Assembly (NCBI RefSeq): GCF_018987265.1
Contig: NZ_CP076853.1
Span: 1,178,001-1,242,000 of the forward strand
Direction of reading: 5' to 3'
DNA: 64,000 nucleotides
DNA from: Rhizobium sp. WYJ-E13
Lineage (GTDB): Bacteria; Pseudomonadota; Alphaproteobacteria; Rhizobiales; Rhizobiaceae
How positions within the stretch are numbered: the first letter of the stretch is position 1; the number at the start of each line of letters is the position of its first letter. The notes beneath the pieces were generated by a model. The model was not told the DNA's origin. It did not search any database and worked only from the letters and a program-made list of their open reading frames with translations. Positions 8,113 through 15,670 of this stretch are shown in pieces. The translations under genes and the position numbers were made by a program.

Positions 8113-8142
8113 CTGTTACGGAAGTACGAGGCAATCGGATCA
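8113..8142 (-). promoter_or_regulatory. Putative singlet-oxygen-type ECF sigma promoter of the phrB operon
   Basis: Read on the minus strand, TGATCC (8142-8137) is followed after exactly 18 bases by TAACAG (8118-8113). This matches the ECF11/RpoE-type pattern TGATCC-N18-TA better than the copy at the chrR-like gene. Transcription would begin about 20 bases before the TTG start of the photolyase. The same -35 hexamer and spacing at both ends of the island supports shared control. Confidence 0.7.
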
Positions 8143-8164
8143 ACAGTTTCAGCAGGCGGGCATG

Positions 8165-8187
8165 AAAAAGGCCGGTCGAGCCGGCCT
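8165..8187 (-). terminator. Rho-independent terminator of the small secreted protein gene
   Basis: On the minus strand GGCCGG-CTCGA-CCGGCC is followed by TTTTTC. The 6-bp GC stem and U-run lie about 30 bases after the stop of the gene at 8214-8537. It also separates that gene from the phrB promoter. Confidence 0.8.
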
Positions 8188-8213
8188 CTCTCAATGAATG
8201 GATCTTTGCCCGA

Positions 8214-8537
8214 TCAATTGTCATATTCGCGGCATGCCTCACTGATCGAAGCGCCGCTTTCACCGCCGCGCGTATCGATGCCCGTGTTCTGCTGCGGCAT
8301 TCCAGGGCACTCGATTGCCTGGCCACCGATGCTCTGTGTCATGGTCGGGTCTACCGGACCTGCGGGAACCGGATGGATGCCGTTGCTGTCACTCGTATAG
8401 TCGGACGAGTAATTGCCCGAATTGGGGTCCGTGGAACCGCCATTGGTCGGTCCGATGGTGTCGGGATTGGACTGGGCAAATGCCGACGACGTCATGCCGA
8501 TGGCAAGCAGCGATGCGGCGATAAGGGATTTACGCAT
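8214..8537 (-). CDS. Small secreted/periplasmic protein of unknown function
   Basis: This 107-residue protein starts with a clear Sec signal peptide (MRKSLIAASLLAIGMTSSAFA, cleavage expected after AFA). The mature part is rich in Gly, Ser, Asn, Asp and Pro and probably disordered. It has two cysteines (near IECPGMP and EACREYDN) that could form a disulfide. No domain is recognised. The start is set by a strong GGAGGA site 7 bases upstream; the earlier in-frame ATG lacks one. It is monocistronic with its own terminator. Similar short Gly/Ser-rich exported proteins are common in Rhizobium, but function is unknown. Confidence 0.75.
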   Translation of the reverse strand: MRKSLIAASLLAIGMTSSAFAQSNPDTIGPTNGGSTDPNSGNYSSDYTSDSNGIHPVPAGPVDPTMTQSIGGQAIECPGMPQQNTGIDTRGGESGASISEACREYDN

Positions 8538-8765
8538 GGAGCTATCCTCCTTCGATTTCATCTATGGTGACGTTCCCCTAATCCCTCAGCGACCTCCTTG
8601 TTCCGAAATTTGATCGGAGCGGTTGCGGCGACAATGACTTATGCGATGGATTTTCCAGCTCTCGTGTGGGTTCTGGAGCTTTGTTTCTTTAGTCTATCGA
8701 TTGCATGGATAATTCTGATGGAGCAGCGTCGCAGCAGATTGCTGCGCATTCGCCAGGAGATAGCA

Positions 8766-9353
8766 ATGACAGAAATCCTGATCGTTCCGGGTCTGTTCGG
8801 TTCCGACGAGGGGCATTGGCAGCACTATTGGCTTGATGATGTGCCGCAGAGCCGGCTGATAGAACAGGATGATTGGAACCATGCTCGTCTCGATCACTGG
8901 ATGGAGCGGCTGGAACAGGCACTGCTGGAGGCGGGAGAAGCCTACATCGTTGCCCATAGTCTCGGCTGTATCCTGACAGCAAGGCTCGCCGACCGGCCAT
9001 AGGCCCCCAGGGTAAAGGGAGCGCTGCTGGTCGCCCCGTGCGATTTGCCGGCGACTGAGAGGCTGCATCCCGGTTCGCTAGCCTTCGGCCCCATGCCCAC
9101 AAACCCGCTTCCGTTTCCGAGCCTCACCATCGGTAGCCTCGACGATAAGTACATGTCGCTCGACCGTTTGAGTTTCTACACCCGCCTCTGGAAAACCGAG
9201 GTCCGCAATATCGGTCTTGCAGGCCATATCAACATTGCCAGCGGTTTCGGCCGCTGGACCGGCGGCTACACATTGTTCGATGCGGTAAAAGGCAAGGCGA
9301 AGGCAAAGAGACCGCAGATATCCACGTTTGCTGCAACTGCCGCATTGGCGTGA
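8766..9353 (+). pseudogene. RBBP9/YdeN-type alpha/beta hydrolase interrupted by an amber codon
   Basis: The reading frame encodes a serine hydrolase of the RBBP9/YdeN family. It has the N-terminal ILIVPGLFGSDEGHWQHYW, the nucleophile motif AHSLGC near residues 65-70, the FGPMPTNPLPFPS segment and the final GHINIASGFG with the catalytic histidine. A TAG at 9000-9002 (codon 79) cuts it after LADRP, and the same frame continues without any shift to a stop at codon 196. The start has an AGGAGA site. Only one base needs to differ to restore the protein, so this is a recent inactivation, a sequencing error, or rarely readthrough. The C-terminus after the histidine motif is Lys/Ala-rich. Confidence 0.75.
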
Positions 9354-9441
9354 CGCTTTATCGGGGCATGAGCAAGAAACGGGTTGAACCTAAGCTTCCG
9401 CGGTACGATTCTAATGACCAACGGAACGTGAGGGCTTCACC

Positions 9442-10005
9442 ATGGCTCAGAAAGTGCATCAATACCTGATCTTCGAAACCGCCGGTGGCTTTTGCGGCAT
9501 CGCCTGGAGCGATGCCGGCGTGACGCGGTTCCAGCTGCCGACAAAGAGCGCCGAATCGACCGAACGCTTGCTGTTGCGCCGTTTGCCGGTTGCTGAATCG
9601 GGCGCACCGACGCCACTGATTCAGGAGGCGGTTGCCGCTGTGAAGCGCTATTTCGAAGGCGAGGAAATCGACTTCTCCAGCGTGCCCGTCGATCTCGACG
9701 GTCAGGACGAATTTTTCCGCAATATCTATGCCGCCGCGCGCCGCATCGGTTGGGGCCATACGACGACTTATGGCACGCTTGCCAGGGAACTCGGAGCAGG
9801 GCCGGAAGCCGCGCGGGATGTGGGGCAGGCGATGGCAAAGAACCCAGTCGCGCTCATCATCCCCTGTCATCGCGTGCTTGCCGCAGGCGGCAAGATCGGA
9901 GGTTTTTCAGCCCCCGGCGGTTCGACCTCCAAGCTTCGCATGCTGGAGCTCGAAGGCGTGCAGATCGGCTCGCCTGCGCCGGTTCAGCAATCTCTCGATT
10001 TTTGA
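9442..10005 (+). CDS. ogt: Methylated-DNA-protein cysteine S-methyltransferase
   Basis: This is a 187-residue suicide alkyltransferase that removes methyl groups from O6-methylguanine. The active-site motif IIPCHRVLA is at about residues 138-146, preceded by the helix-turn-helix segment with TTTYGTLARELG and followed by the conserved GGFSAPGG. There is no Ada-type regulatory domain, so this is the Ogt/AGT form. The ATG has a GAGGG site. A strong hairpin terminator follows. Its neighbours are unrelated, apart from a loose DNA-repair theme with the photolyase nearby. Confidence 0.92.
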   Translation: MAQKVHQYLIFETAGGFCGIAWSDAGVTRFQLPTKSAESTERLLLRRLPVAESGAPTPLIQEAVAAVKRYFEGEEIDFSSVPVDLDGQDEFFRNIYAAARRIGWGHTTTYGTLARELGAGPEAARDVGQAMAKNPVALIIPCHRVLAAGGKIGGFSAPGGSTSKLRMLELEGVQIGSPAPVQQSLDF

Positions 10006-10045
10006 TGGAAAACCAGCAGTAAGTGCTTGGAACGCAGTGAAAGTC

Positions 10046-10080
10046 CTCGCTATAAATCTCTGTCTATAGCGAGGTTTTTT
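10046..10080 (+). terminator. Terminator hairpin after ogt that reaches the ridA-like start codon
   Basis: CCTCGCTATA (10046-10055) pairs perfectly with TATAGCGAGG (10066-10075) around a 10-base loop, followed by TTTTTTC and directly by the ATG at 10082. The 3' arm holds the only Shine-Dalgarno-like sequence (GCGAGG) of the next gene. It can act as terminator for ogt and, if transcription continues, would hide the ribosome site. Confidence 0.75.
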
Positions 10081-10081
10081 C

Positions 10082-10471
10082 ATGAAGAAGATTTTCAATC
10101 CGCCATCTGTCCGCCGCCCCTTCGGAAATTACAATCACGGCCTCCTCGTGCCGCCGGGCGCGTCCTTGCTGGTCACGTCAGGTCAACTTGGAATCGGTCT
10201 CGATGAAAAGGTCCCTGAGGATGTGACGGCCCAGGCCGAGCTCTGCTTCGAAGCGATCAAGGCGATCCTTGCCGAGGCCGAGATGAGCTTTGCCGATGTC
10301 ATCCGCATTTCCGGCTTCGTGACGAAGCGGGAGGATTTCCCGGCCTATATGGCGGTGCGCGACCGCTTCACGCTCGACCCGAAACCGGTTTCAACCCTCA
10401 TCATCGTCAGCGGCTTTACCCGGCCCGAATTTCTGGTCGAGGTGGAAGTCACGGCCGCGAAGGTTTTCTAA
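10082..10471 (+). CDS. RidA/YjgF/YER057c family protein
   Basis: This 129-residue protein belongs to the Rid family, whose founding members hydrolyse reactive enamine/imine intermediates. It shows the family pattern with LLVTSGQLGIG near residue 32, the central FADVIRISGFVT, and the C-terminal PVSTLIIVSGFTRPEFLVEVEVTA. The place of the RidA arginine of the usual ...R.. ..P.R...V motif is taken by PVSTLI, so it may belong to a non-archetypal Rid subgroup. Its ATG lies one base after the U-run of a terminator-like hairpin, leaving GAGG in the stem as the sole candidate ribosome site. Substrate unknown. Confidence 0.8.
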   Translation: MKKIFNPPSVRRPFGNYNHGLLVPPGASLLVTSGQLGIGLDEKVPEDVTAQAELCFEAIKAILAEAEMSFADVIRISGFVTKREDFPAYMAVRDRFTLDPKPVSTLIIVSGFTRPEFLVEVEVTAAKVF

Positions 10472-10635
10472 AGTTCGATCGCAAGCTCCGCAGCGATCAC
10501 GACCGCGCAACTCAACGACATGGCAGTACGCATGCAAGCCGCTTGCTGAAGTGTCGCATCCTTCAGATTCGCTTGCCGCGCTTCAGGCGCTTGTTTTCGC
10601 ATGTTGCGCAAACCGCTGCACATTCTTGCGCGATT

Positions 10636-11217
10636 TTAGAAGCGCTCCATTGCGCTCTTCACCTTGGCGAGGAACGCTGCCCGTGTCTCCGGCGTGCAAT
10701 TGTTCATATCGTAATGTGCGAGAAAAGTGACCGGCCTGAACGGGTCGATCTGCGCCCGCAAAACACGCTTCACGATCTTCTTCGGCGGATTGCCGGCGAC
10801 GAAGGCGCGGAAAGGTGTCGCGCCATAGGTGAGCACTGCCCCAAGCTTCTTGATATGCCGCAGGCGGGATTCGACTTTGCCGTCCACCAGCGCGAAGGAA
10901 ACGCCGGGAAGCCAGACTCGATCGAAATAACCTTTCAGGATCGCCGGGAAACCGAAGTTCCACACCGGTGTGGAGATGACCAGCGCCTCGGCCTGCCTCA
11001 GTCTGTCGACATAGGGTTTTACCAGAGACGTATTCTCCGGATAGTCGTGATAGACTAGCCGGTCATGCTGGGAGAGAACGGGATCGAATTTCTCGGCATA
11101 GAGATCGCAGGCGTCCACCTCATGCCCGGCCCTGGCAAGGCTCTCCAGGGTCTCTCTGTAGAGCGCCTTGCCGTAGCTTTCCTCGACCGGGTGCGAGTGG
11201 AGGACGAGAACCCTCAT
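10636..11217 (-). CDS. NAD(P)H-dependent oxidoreductase, flavodoxin-like fold (NQO/KefF type)
   Basis: This 193-residue protein has the flavodoxin-like quinone reductase fold. It starts VLVLHSHPVEESYGKAL (FMN-phosphate loop) and has the central TPVWNFGFPAILKGYFDRVWLPG at about 83-105, a hallmark of the NQO2/KefF/MdaB group. It is the last gene of a six-gene minus operon with an ABC importer and a cytosine-deaminase-like enzyme. Its ATG overlaps the stop of the FAD oxidase by four bases. It may supply reduced flavin or act on a ring intermediate; that is inference. Confidence 0.82.
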   Translation of the reverse strand: MRVLVLHSHPVEESYGKALYRETLESLARAGHEVDACDLYAEKFDPVLSQHDRLVYHDYPENTSLVKPYVDRLRQAEALVISTPVWNFGFPAILKGYFDRVWLPGVSFALVDGKVESRLRHIKKLGAVLTYGATPFRAFVAGNPPKKIVKRVLRAQIDPFRPVTFLAHYDMNNCTPETRAAFLAKVKSAMERF

Positions 11218-12623
11218 GAAGCCTCCATGACAGCGGCAAGGCCGGGGAAGAGGTAGTTCTTGCCGGCATTGAAATCGAAGCTGGGATTCTCCCAGGCGAT
11301 CATCTTGCCGGGATTGAGCAGCCCCTTCGGATCGGTCTCATGCTTGAAGGCGAGCTGCACCTTGTCGGTACGCTTCATGCCGCCTTCTTCCAGCGTATAG
11401 CGGTGCGGGTTGAAGATCGGGCAGCCGTGGTCCTGATGGATCCTGATGATTTCTTCCAGCCGCTCCTCTGTCGTGTAGCGTACCAGCGGCAAACCCGAGC
11501 ACTGGATCTGCCCATCGAACTTGATGAATTCGAGATGACCCGGTACCTCGTCGCCGAAAATCTCCACCATCTTCTTCACCTTGGCGACATGATCCGGCCC
11601 CGGATACTGCACCTGTAGATACGTGAAGTTGGGATCGACCTTGAGCGCACGCAGCGTCGTATGGTTCCAGGCAAGCTCATAGGCATGCGGAATGCCGCGC
11701 ATGCTCTCGACCTTGTCGGAGCGGAACATGATCTCACCCTTCTGAGCTGCGGTAAACGCAAGGAAGGCATCCATGGAATGCGGCGCGATCATCAGCACGA
11801 CAATCGACTGGCCCCGACGGATATAGGGCTTGTGCCGCGTGAAATAGTCATGCGGGATGGGAGCGGCGATCGGCGCGATTTCCTTGACGAGAATTCCGTT
11901 GCACTTCGCCAGCGCATCGGAGAAGCGCACCGCATCCATGAAGTCGTCATAGCCGACGAGGACATCCACCCAGTCGTAGGCGGGTGCGAGCGGCATTTCG
12001 ATTTCCGTAATGATGCCGTTGGTGCCATAGGCGTGGCTGACTTTCTGCAGGTCCCAGCCGGTGAGATCGAGCACCCGCGGTTCCGCCTCCATGGTCACGA
12101 CGCGCAGGCGCAGGATATTGCCGAGATCGCGCAATCCGCCCCAGGTGATCGAACCGACACCACCGGAACCGCCGGCGATGAAGCCGCCGACCGTTGCCGT
12201 CTGGGCGGTCGAGGGATGGAAGCGCAGTTCCTGGCCGGAATGCGCCTTAGTCTGCTTGTCGAGCTGGGCAATCACGATGCCCGGCTCGCAGATGACGCGG
12301 CCAGGATGGATTTCCTTGATCTTGTCCATCGCGGCCAGATTGAGCACGATGCCGCCGGAAAGCGGCATGGCCTGGCCGTAATTGCCCGTGCCGGCACCGC
12401 GCGGGGTGACGGGAATACCATGCGCGAAGGCGACCTTCAGCGTCTGGATGACTTCGGCCTCGTTCTTCGGCGTCACGACGATATCGGCCGTCACATTGTC
12501 GAGCTGCGCCTTCAGGATCGGCGAATACCAGTAGAAATCCCGGCTCTTCTGGCGAACGAGCGCCGGATTGTCCTCGATTGCGATGCCTTCGAGTTCTTGT
12601 CTGATCTTCTGATAATCGGCCAT
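11214..12623 (-). CDS. FAD-binding oxidoreductase (PCMH/GlcD type)
   Basis: This 469-residue flavoenzyme has the PCMH-type FAD domain (FAD_binding_4). The stretch VTPRGAGTGNYGQAMPLSGG at about 80-100 and TVGGFIAGGSGGVGSITWG near 160 bind the FAD. The C-terminal part ending NPGKMIAWE matches the D-lactate/glycolate oxidase group. The ATG at 12623 has GGAGG five bases upstream and lies just after the stop of the amidohydrolase. In the operon it could oxidise the product of the deaminase-like enzyme. The substrate cannot be assigned from sequence. Confidence 0.82.
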   Translation of the reverse strand: MADYQKIRQELEGIAIEDNPALVRQKSRDFYWYSPILKAQLDNVTADIVVTPKNEAEVIQTLKVAFAHGIPVTPRGAGTGNYGQAMPLSGGIVLNLAAMDKIKEIHPGRVICEPGIVIAQLDKQTKAHSGQELRFHPSTAQTATVGGFIAGGSGGVGSITWGGLRDLGNILRLRVVTMEAEPRVLDLTGWDLQKVSHAYGTNGIITEIEMPLAPAYDWVDVLVGYDDFMDAVRFSDALAKCNGILVKEIAPIAAPIPHDYFTRHKPYIRRGQSIVVLMIAPHSMDAFLAFTAAQKGEIMFRSDKVESMRGIPHAYELAWNHTTLRALKVDPNFTYLQVQYPGPDHVAKVKKMVEIFGDEVPGHLEFIKFDGQIQCSGLPLVRYTTEERLEEIIRIHQDHGCPIFNPHRYTLEEGGMKRTDKVQLAFKHETDPKGLLNPGKMIAWENPSFDFNAGKNYLFPGLAAVMEAS

Positions 12624-12624
12624 G

Positions 12625-13935
12625 TCAGCCTCCAACGACGCTATCGAGTTCACGGTAATCCGGCAGACTGCGGTCGATCACCTTGCCGCGGCGAAGCACG
12701 ACGCGGTCAGACTGCGGACGGGAAAGGAATTCGCTCCAGCGCCTTGCGCTGAAGAGCACGAGATCGGCGGGGCTACCAACGGCAAGATGGCCCATCTGCG
12801 GCCTGCCGGCAATCCTGGCCGGTGACGTCGTGACGACGCGCGCCGCGCTATCAAGCGGATGATCGAGATGCAGGATGCGCACCGCCTCGCGGAATACCTC
12901 GACCGGATCGAGATCGCCATAGGCATAGAAGGGATCGCGGGTATTGTCGGAGGCGACCGCCGTCTCGACACCGGCAGCGGCCAGTTCCTTGAAGAGCGTA
13001 ATCCCGCGCCAGCGCGGCGTCCGGTCCGGATAGCGATCCTGCAGATACATGTTGCACATCGGCAGCGAGATGATCGAAATCCCCGACTGGTGGACCAGTT
13101 CCACCGTCCGCTGCGCCGTATCGTCATCCTGCCGGGCAAGCGAGCAGCAATGACCTGCCGTCACCTTGCCCTCGAACCGGTTGCGCAGGACGGCTTCGGC
13201 GATCGCCTTCAATGTTTCCGCGCCCGGATCGTCGGTCTCGTCGACATGCAGATCGACATCGAGTCCGTTCTCTGCCGCCGCGCGCAGAAGCGTATCGAGC
13301 TGCCAGTCGAGCAATGGTCCCATCTTGGTGACGCCGCCGAGCAGGCCGCCCTTGTCTTTGACGACCGCGACGAGATCGGCGAAGAAACCTTCGTCGACCA
13401 TATTGTCGAGTGGGAAAAGGGCAACCGCCTGCAGGGCGATCTTGTCCTTCCACTCGTCGCGTATTTCGGCAAATACCTCAAAGGAAATGCGGTGTTGCGG
13501 GGCAAGCGAATCCAGATGCGTGCGGATCAGCCCGGTGCCGTGCGCATAGGCCGAACGCAGCGAGAATTCCATGCGCTTGCGCACATCGGCTGTCGACCAG
13601 TTTGCCTCCCTGTCCCTGCCGACGGCTTCCAGCGCACCCATGAAGGTCCCATCCGGATTGGGTTTGCGCGGCCAGATATGGCCCTTGTCCAGATGTGTGT
13701 GGATATCGGCGAAGCAAGGCCAGACCATGCCCTCTTTCATATCGGATTTGGCGAACTCCGCCGGAGCCGTGCCCGGCGGCAGGATCGCTGCAATCAAGCC
13801 GTCCGCAATCACGATGTCAGCTTTGACGAGCCCCTCGGTTGCTGCTGCCGCATAGCCTGTGGCAACGGCCGGAAGCGTCGCATTGGCCAGCACGAAGCGG
13901 CCCGCATTGGGAGGAGACATGAAAGAATATGTCAT
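12625..13935 (-). CDS. Cytosine-deaminase-like amidohydrolase
   Basis: This 436-residue TIM-barrel metal hydrolase is of the CodA group. Metal and catalytic motifs are HTHLDKGH near 80-87, HVDETDD near 230, GHCCSLA near 263 and ASDNTRDPFYAYGD near 330. These place it with cytosine, isocytosine and creatinine deaminases, which remove ammonia from cyclic amidines. The start ATG overlaps the permease stop (TGATG) with GGGAG upstream; the TTG one codon earlier is less likely. Membership in an ABC transporter operon suggests it processes the imported compound. The true substrate could be a pyrimidine, creatinine or another heterocycle. Confidence 0.85.
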   Translation of the reverse strand: MTYSFMSPPNAGRFVLANATLPAVATGYAAAATEGLVKADIVIADGLIAAILPPGTAPAEFAKSDMKEGMVWPCFADIHTHLDKGHIWPRKPNPDGTFMGALEAVGRDREANWSTADVRKRMEFSLRSAYAHGTGLIRTHLDSLAPQHRISFEVFAEIRDEWKDKIALQAVALFPLDNMVDEGFFADLVAVVKDKGGLLGGVTKMGPLLDWQLDTLLRAAAENGLDVDLHVDETDDPGAETLKAIAEAVLRNRFEGKVTAGHCCSLARQDDDTAQRTVELVHQSGISIISLPMCNMYLQDRYPDRTPRWRGITLFKELAAAGVETAVASDNTRDPFYAYGDLDPVEVFREAVRILHLDHPLDSAARVVTTSPARIAGRPQMGHLAVGSPADLVLFSARRWSEFLSRPQSDRVVLRRGKVIDRSLPDYRELDSVVGG

Positions 13936-14780
13936 CAATTCTCCCGCTTCAGGCTGCTCTCATGCCAGCGATGCAGGCTGAGCCATGAAATGAAGGAGGT
14001 AATGGCAAAGATCGCGACTCCGAGCATGGAGAGCATGAAGAGCGCGGCGAAGAGGCGGGGAATGTTCATGCGGTATTGCGCTTCGAGGAGCCGGAAGGCG
14101 AGGCCGGAGCCCGCACCCGCCGAACCGGCTGCAAACTCGGCCACAACCGCCGCAATCAGCGCCAGACCGCCGCCGATGCGAAGCCCAGTCATGAAATAGG
14201 GCTGAGCCGCAGGCAGCTTCAAATAAAGCAGCGTCTGCCAGCGCGAGGCGCCGTAGAGCTCGAAGAGATTGATTAGGTTGTGATCGACGCTCTTCAATCC
14301 CTGCACCATGTTCGACAGGATGGGAAAGAAGGCGACGAGAAAGGCGCAGATCAGCAGTGCCACCTGCGTGGACGGCGCATAGATCAGGATCAGCGGCGAG
14401 ATCGCCACGATCGGCGTGACCTGCAGGATAACGGCGAGCGGATAGAAGGCGATCTCGATCCAGCGCGACTGCACCAGGAAGATCGCAAAACCCACGCCGC
14501 CGATCAGCGCCAGCGCCAGCGACATGAAGGTGATCTTGGTTGTAACCCAGAGCGCCGGCGAAAGCGTGCCCCAATCGCTGACAAGCGCTCCGGCAACCGC
14601 AAGCGGGCTCGGGAGTATATAGGGCGGCACACCCGACACCCTGACATAGATCGCCCAGATCGCAATCAGCACGATGATGGCGAGAAAAGGCACGCTAACG
14701 CGAAGCGCTAGATCCCGCCGCTTCGCATTGAGCGGATTGGGCATGGCCGGCACGGAGTTTTCGACTGTCTCGATGGTCAT
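13935..14780 (-). CDS. ABC transporter permease (SsuC/TauC/ThiX type)
   Basis: This 281-residue inner-membrane protein has six predicted hydrophobic segments. It carries the permease EAA-type loop near ELYGASRWQTLLYLKLPAAQPYFMTGLRIGGG at about 185-215. The first membrane helix is near ALRVSVPFLAIIVLIAIWAIYV. It belongs to the group that pairs with NMT1/SsuA-like binding proteins. The gene overlaps the ATPase gene by four bases (ATGA) and touches the amidohydrolase start, so the three are translationally coupled. Confidence 0.9.
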   Translation of the reverse strand: MTIETVENSVPAMPNPLNAKRRDLALRVSVPFLAIIVLIAIWAIYVRVSGVPPYILPSPLAVAGALVSDWGTLSPALWVTTKITFMSLALALIGGVGFAIFLVQSRWIEIAFYPLAVILQVTPIVAISPLILIYAPSTQVALLICAFLVAFFPILSNMVQGLKSVDHNLINLFELYGASRWQTLLYLKLPAAQPYFMTGLRIGGGLALIAAVVAEFAAGSAGAGSGLAFRLLEAQYRMNIPRLFAALFMLSMLGVAIFAITSFISWLSLHRWHESSLKREN

Positions 14781-15604
14781 CGGTCTTCCTTTGCCGCGTT
14801 GATCGCGCCAATCAGCGAATAGGAAACGGTCTCGCAGGCCTGCCGGTATTCCTCGGAAGTTCGATAGTGCGCGTCACGATCGAGGCTCGTGGTCAGCGGA
14901 ATATCGGCATGGACACGGCCCGGCCGCGCCTTCATCACCACGATCCGATTGGAAAGGTAGGCAGACTCAAAGACGGAATGCGTGACGAAAATCACCGTGA
15001 TGCCGGTCGCCTTCCACAACCGCAAAACGTCGTCGTTGAGCTTCTGGCGCGTAATTTCGTCGAGCGCTGCAAAGGGCTCGTCCATCAGCAGCAGTTTCGG
15101 TTTGGTCACCAACGCGCGGGCGATAGACACACGCATCTTCATGCCGCCGGAGAGTTCCCGCGGATAGGCATCGGCGAAATCCTGCAGGCCGACAGTCGCG
15201 AGCGCTTGCATGATCCGGTCGCTCGCCTCCGCCTTGGAAACGCCGCGCAATTTCAGCGGCAGATAGACATTGCCGAAAACGGTCTTCCACGGCATCAGCG
15301 TCGGCTCCTGGAAGACGAAGCCGATATCGCCTTCCGGCAGGCCCTTCGAATTGATGCGCGAACTCGGCCAGTCGATCTTGCCCGAGGTGACGTCGCCAAG
15401 ACCGGCGATGATGCGCAAGGCCGTGGATTTGCCGCAGCCGGAAGGACCGAGAAGGCTGATGAACTCGCCGCTTTCGACTGTCAGGGACATGCCCGAAAGC
15501 GCGATCGTGCCGCTGGAAAAAACCTTCGAGGCGGACTGCATGACGACCAGCGGCCGCTTACGTGTTTCCTTCGAAGGCGCCGCCTTGGTTTCGGCTAGGG
15601 ACAT
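14777..15604 (-). CDS. ABC transporter ATP-binding protein (SsuB/TauB/ThiZ type)
   Basis: This is a 275-residue ATPase subunit. Walker A is LLGPSGCGKSTALR near residues 52-65, the Q-loop is FVFQEPTLMPWKT near 100, the signature is ELSGGMKMRVSIARAL near 150, and Walker B is LLLMDEPFAALDE near 172. The H-loop histidine is in VTHSVFESAYL. It energises the importer formed with the adjacent permease and binding protein. An N-terminal Lys/Arg-rich leader precedes the domain. Confidence 0.92.
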   Translation of the reverse strand: MSLAETKAAPSKETRKRPLVVMQSASKVFSSGTIALSGMSLTVESGEFISLLGPSGCGKSTALRIIAGLGDVTSGKIDWPSSRINSKGLPEGDIGFVFQEPTLMPWKTVFGNVYLPLKLRGVSKAEASDRIMQALATVGLQDFADAYPRELSGGMKMRVSIARALVTKPKLLLMDEPFAALDEITRQKLNDDVLRLWKATGITVIFVTHSVFESAYLSNRIVVMKARPGRVHADIPLTTSLDRDAHYRTSEEYRQACETVSYSLIGAINAAKEDR

Positions 15605-15670
15605 TCTCTCGCTCTTTTGTCGAAGGGGATGCGGCCCGCCGCCCGAGGGCGACGAGCCTGCCTTGGGAGG

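Noticed and set aside
8538..8597. EcfG promoter before the small secreted protein gene (GGAAC on minus near 8602)
   Set aside because: The -10 position reads GATT at 16 bases, lacking the GTT core, so the match is too weak.
8598..8765. Membrane-helix peptide in front of the RBBP9-type hydrolase in the same frame
   Set aside because: The hydrolase has its own AGGAGA site at 8755 and a family-typical start. The upstream part lacks a ribosome site and is probably leader.
8766..9353. Pyrrolysine or other amber recoding in the RBBP9-type hydrolase
   Set aside because: There is no sign of such a system in the window and rhizobia are not known to use it. Mutation or sequence error is simpler.
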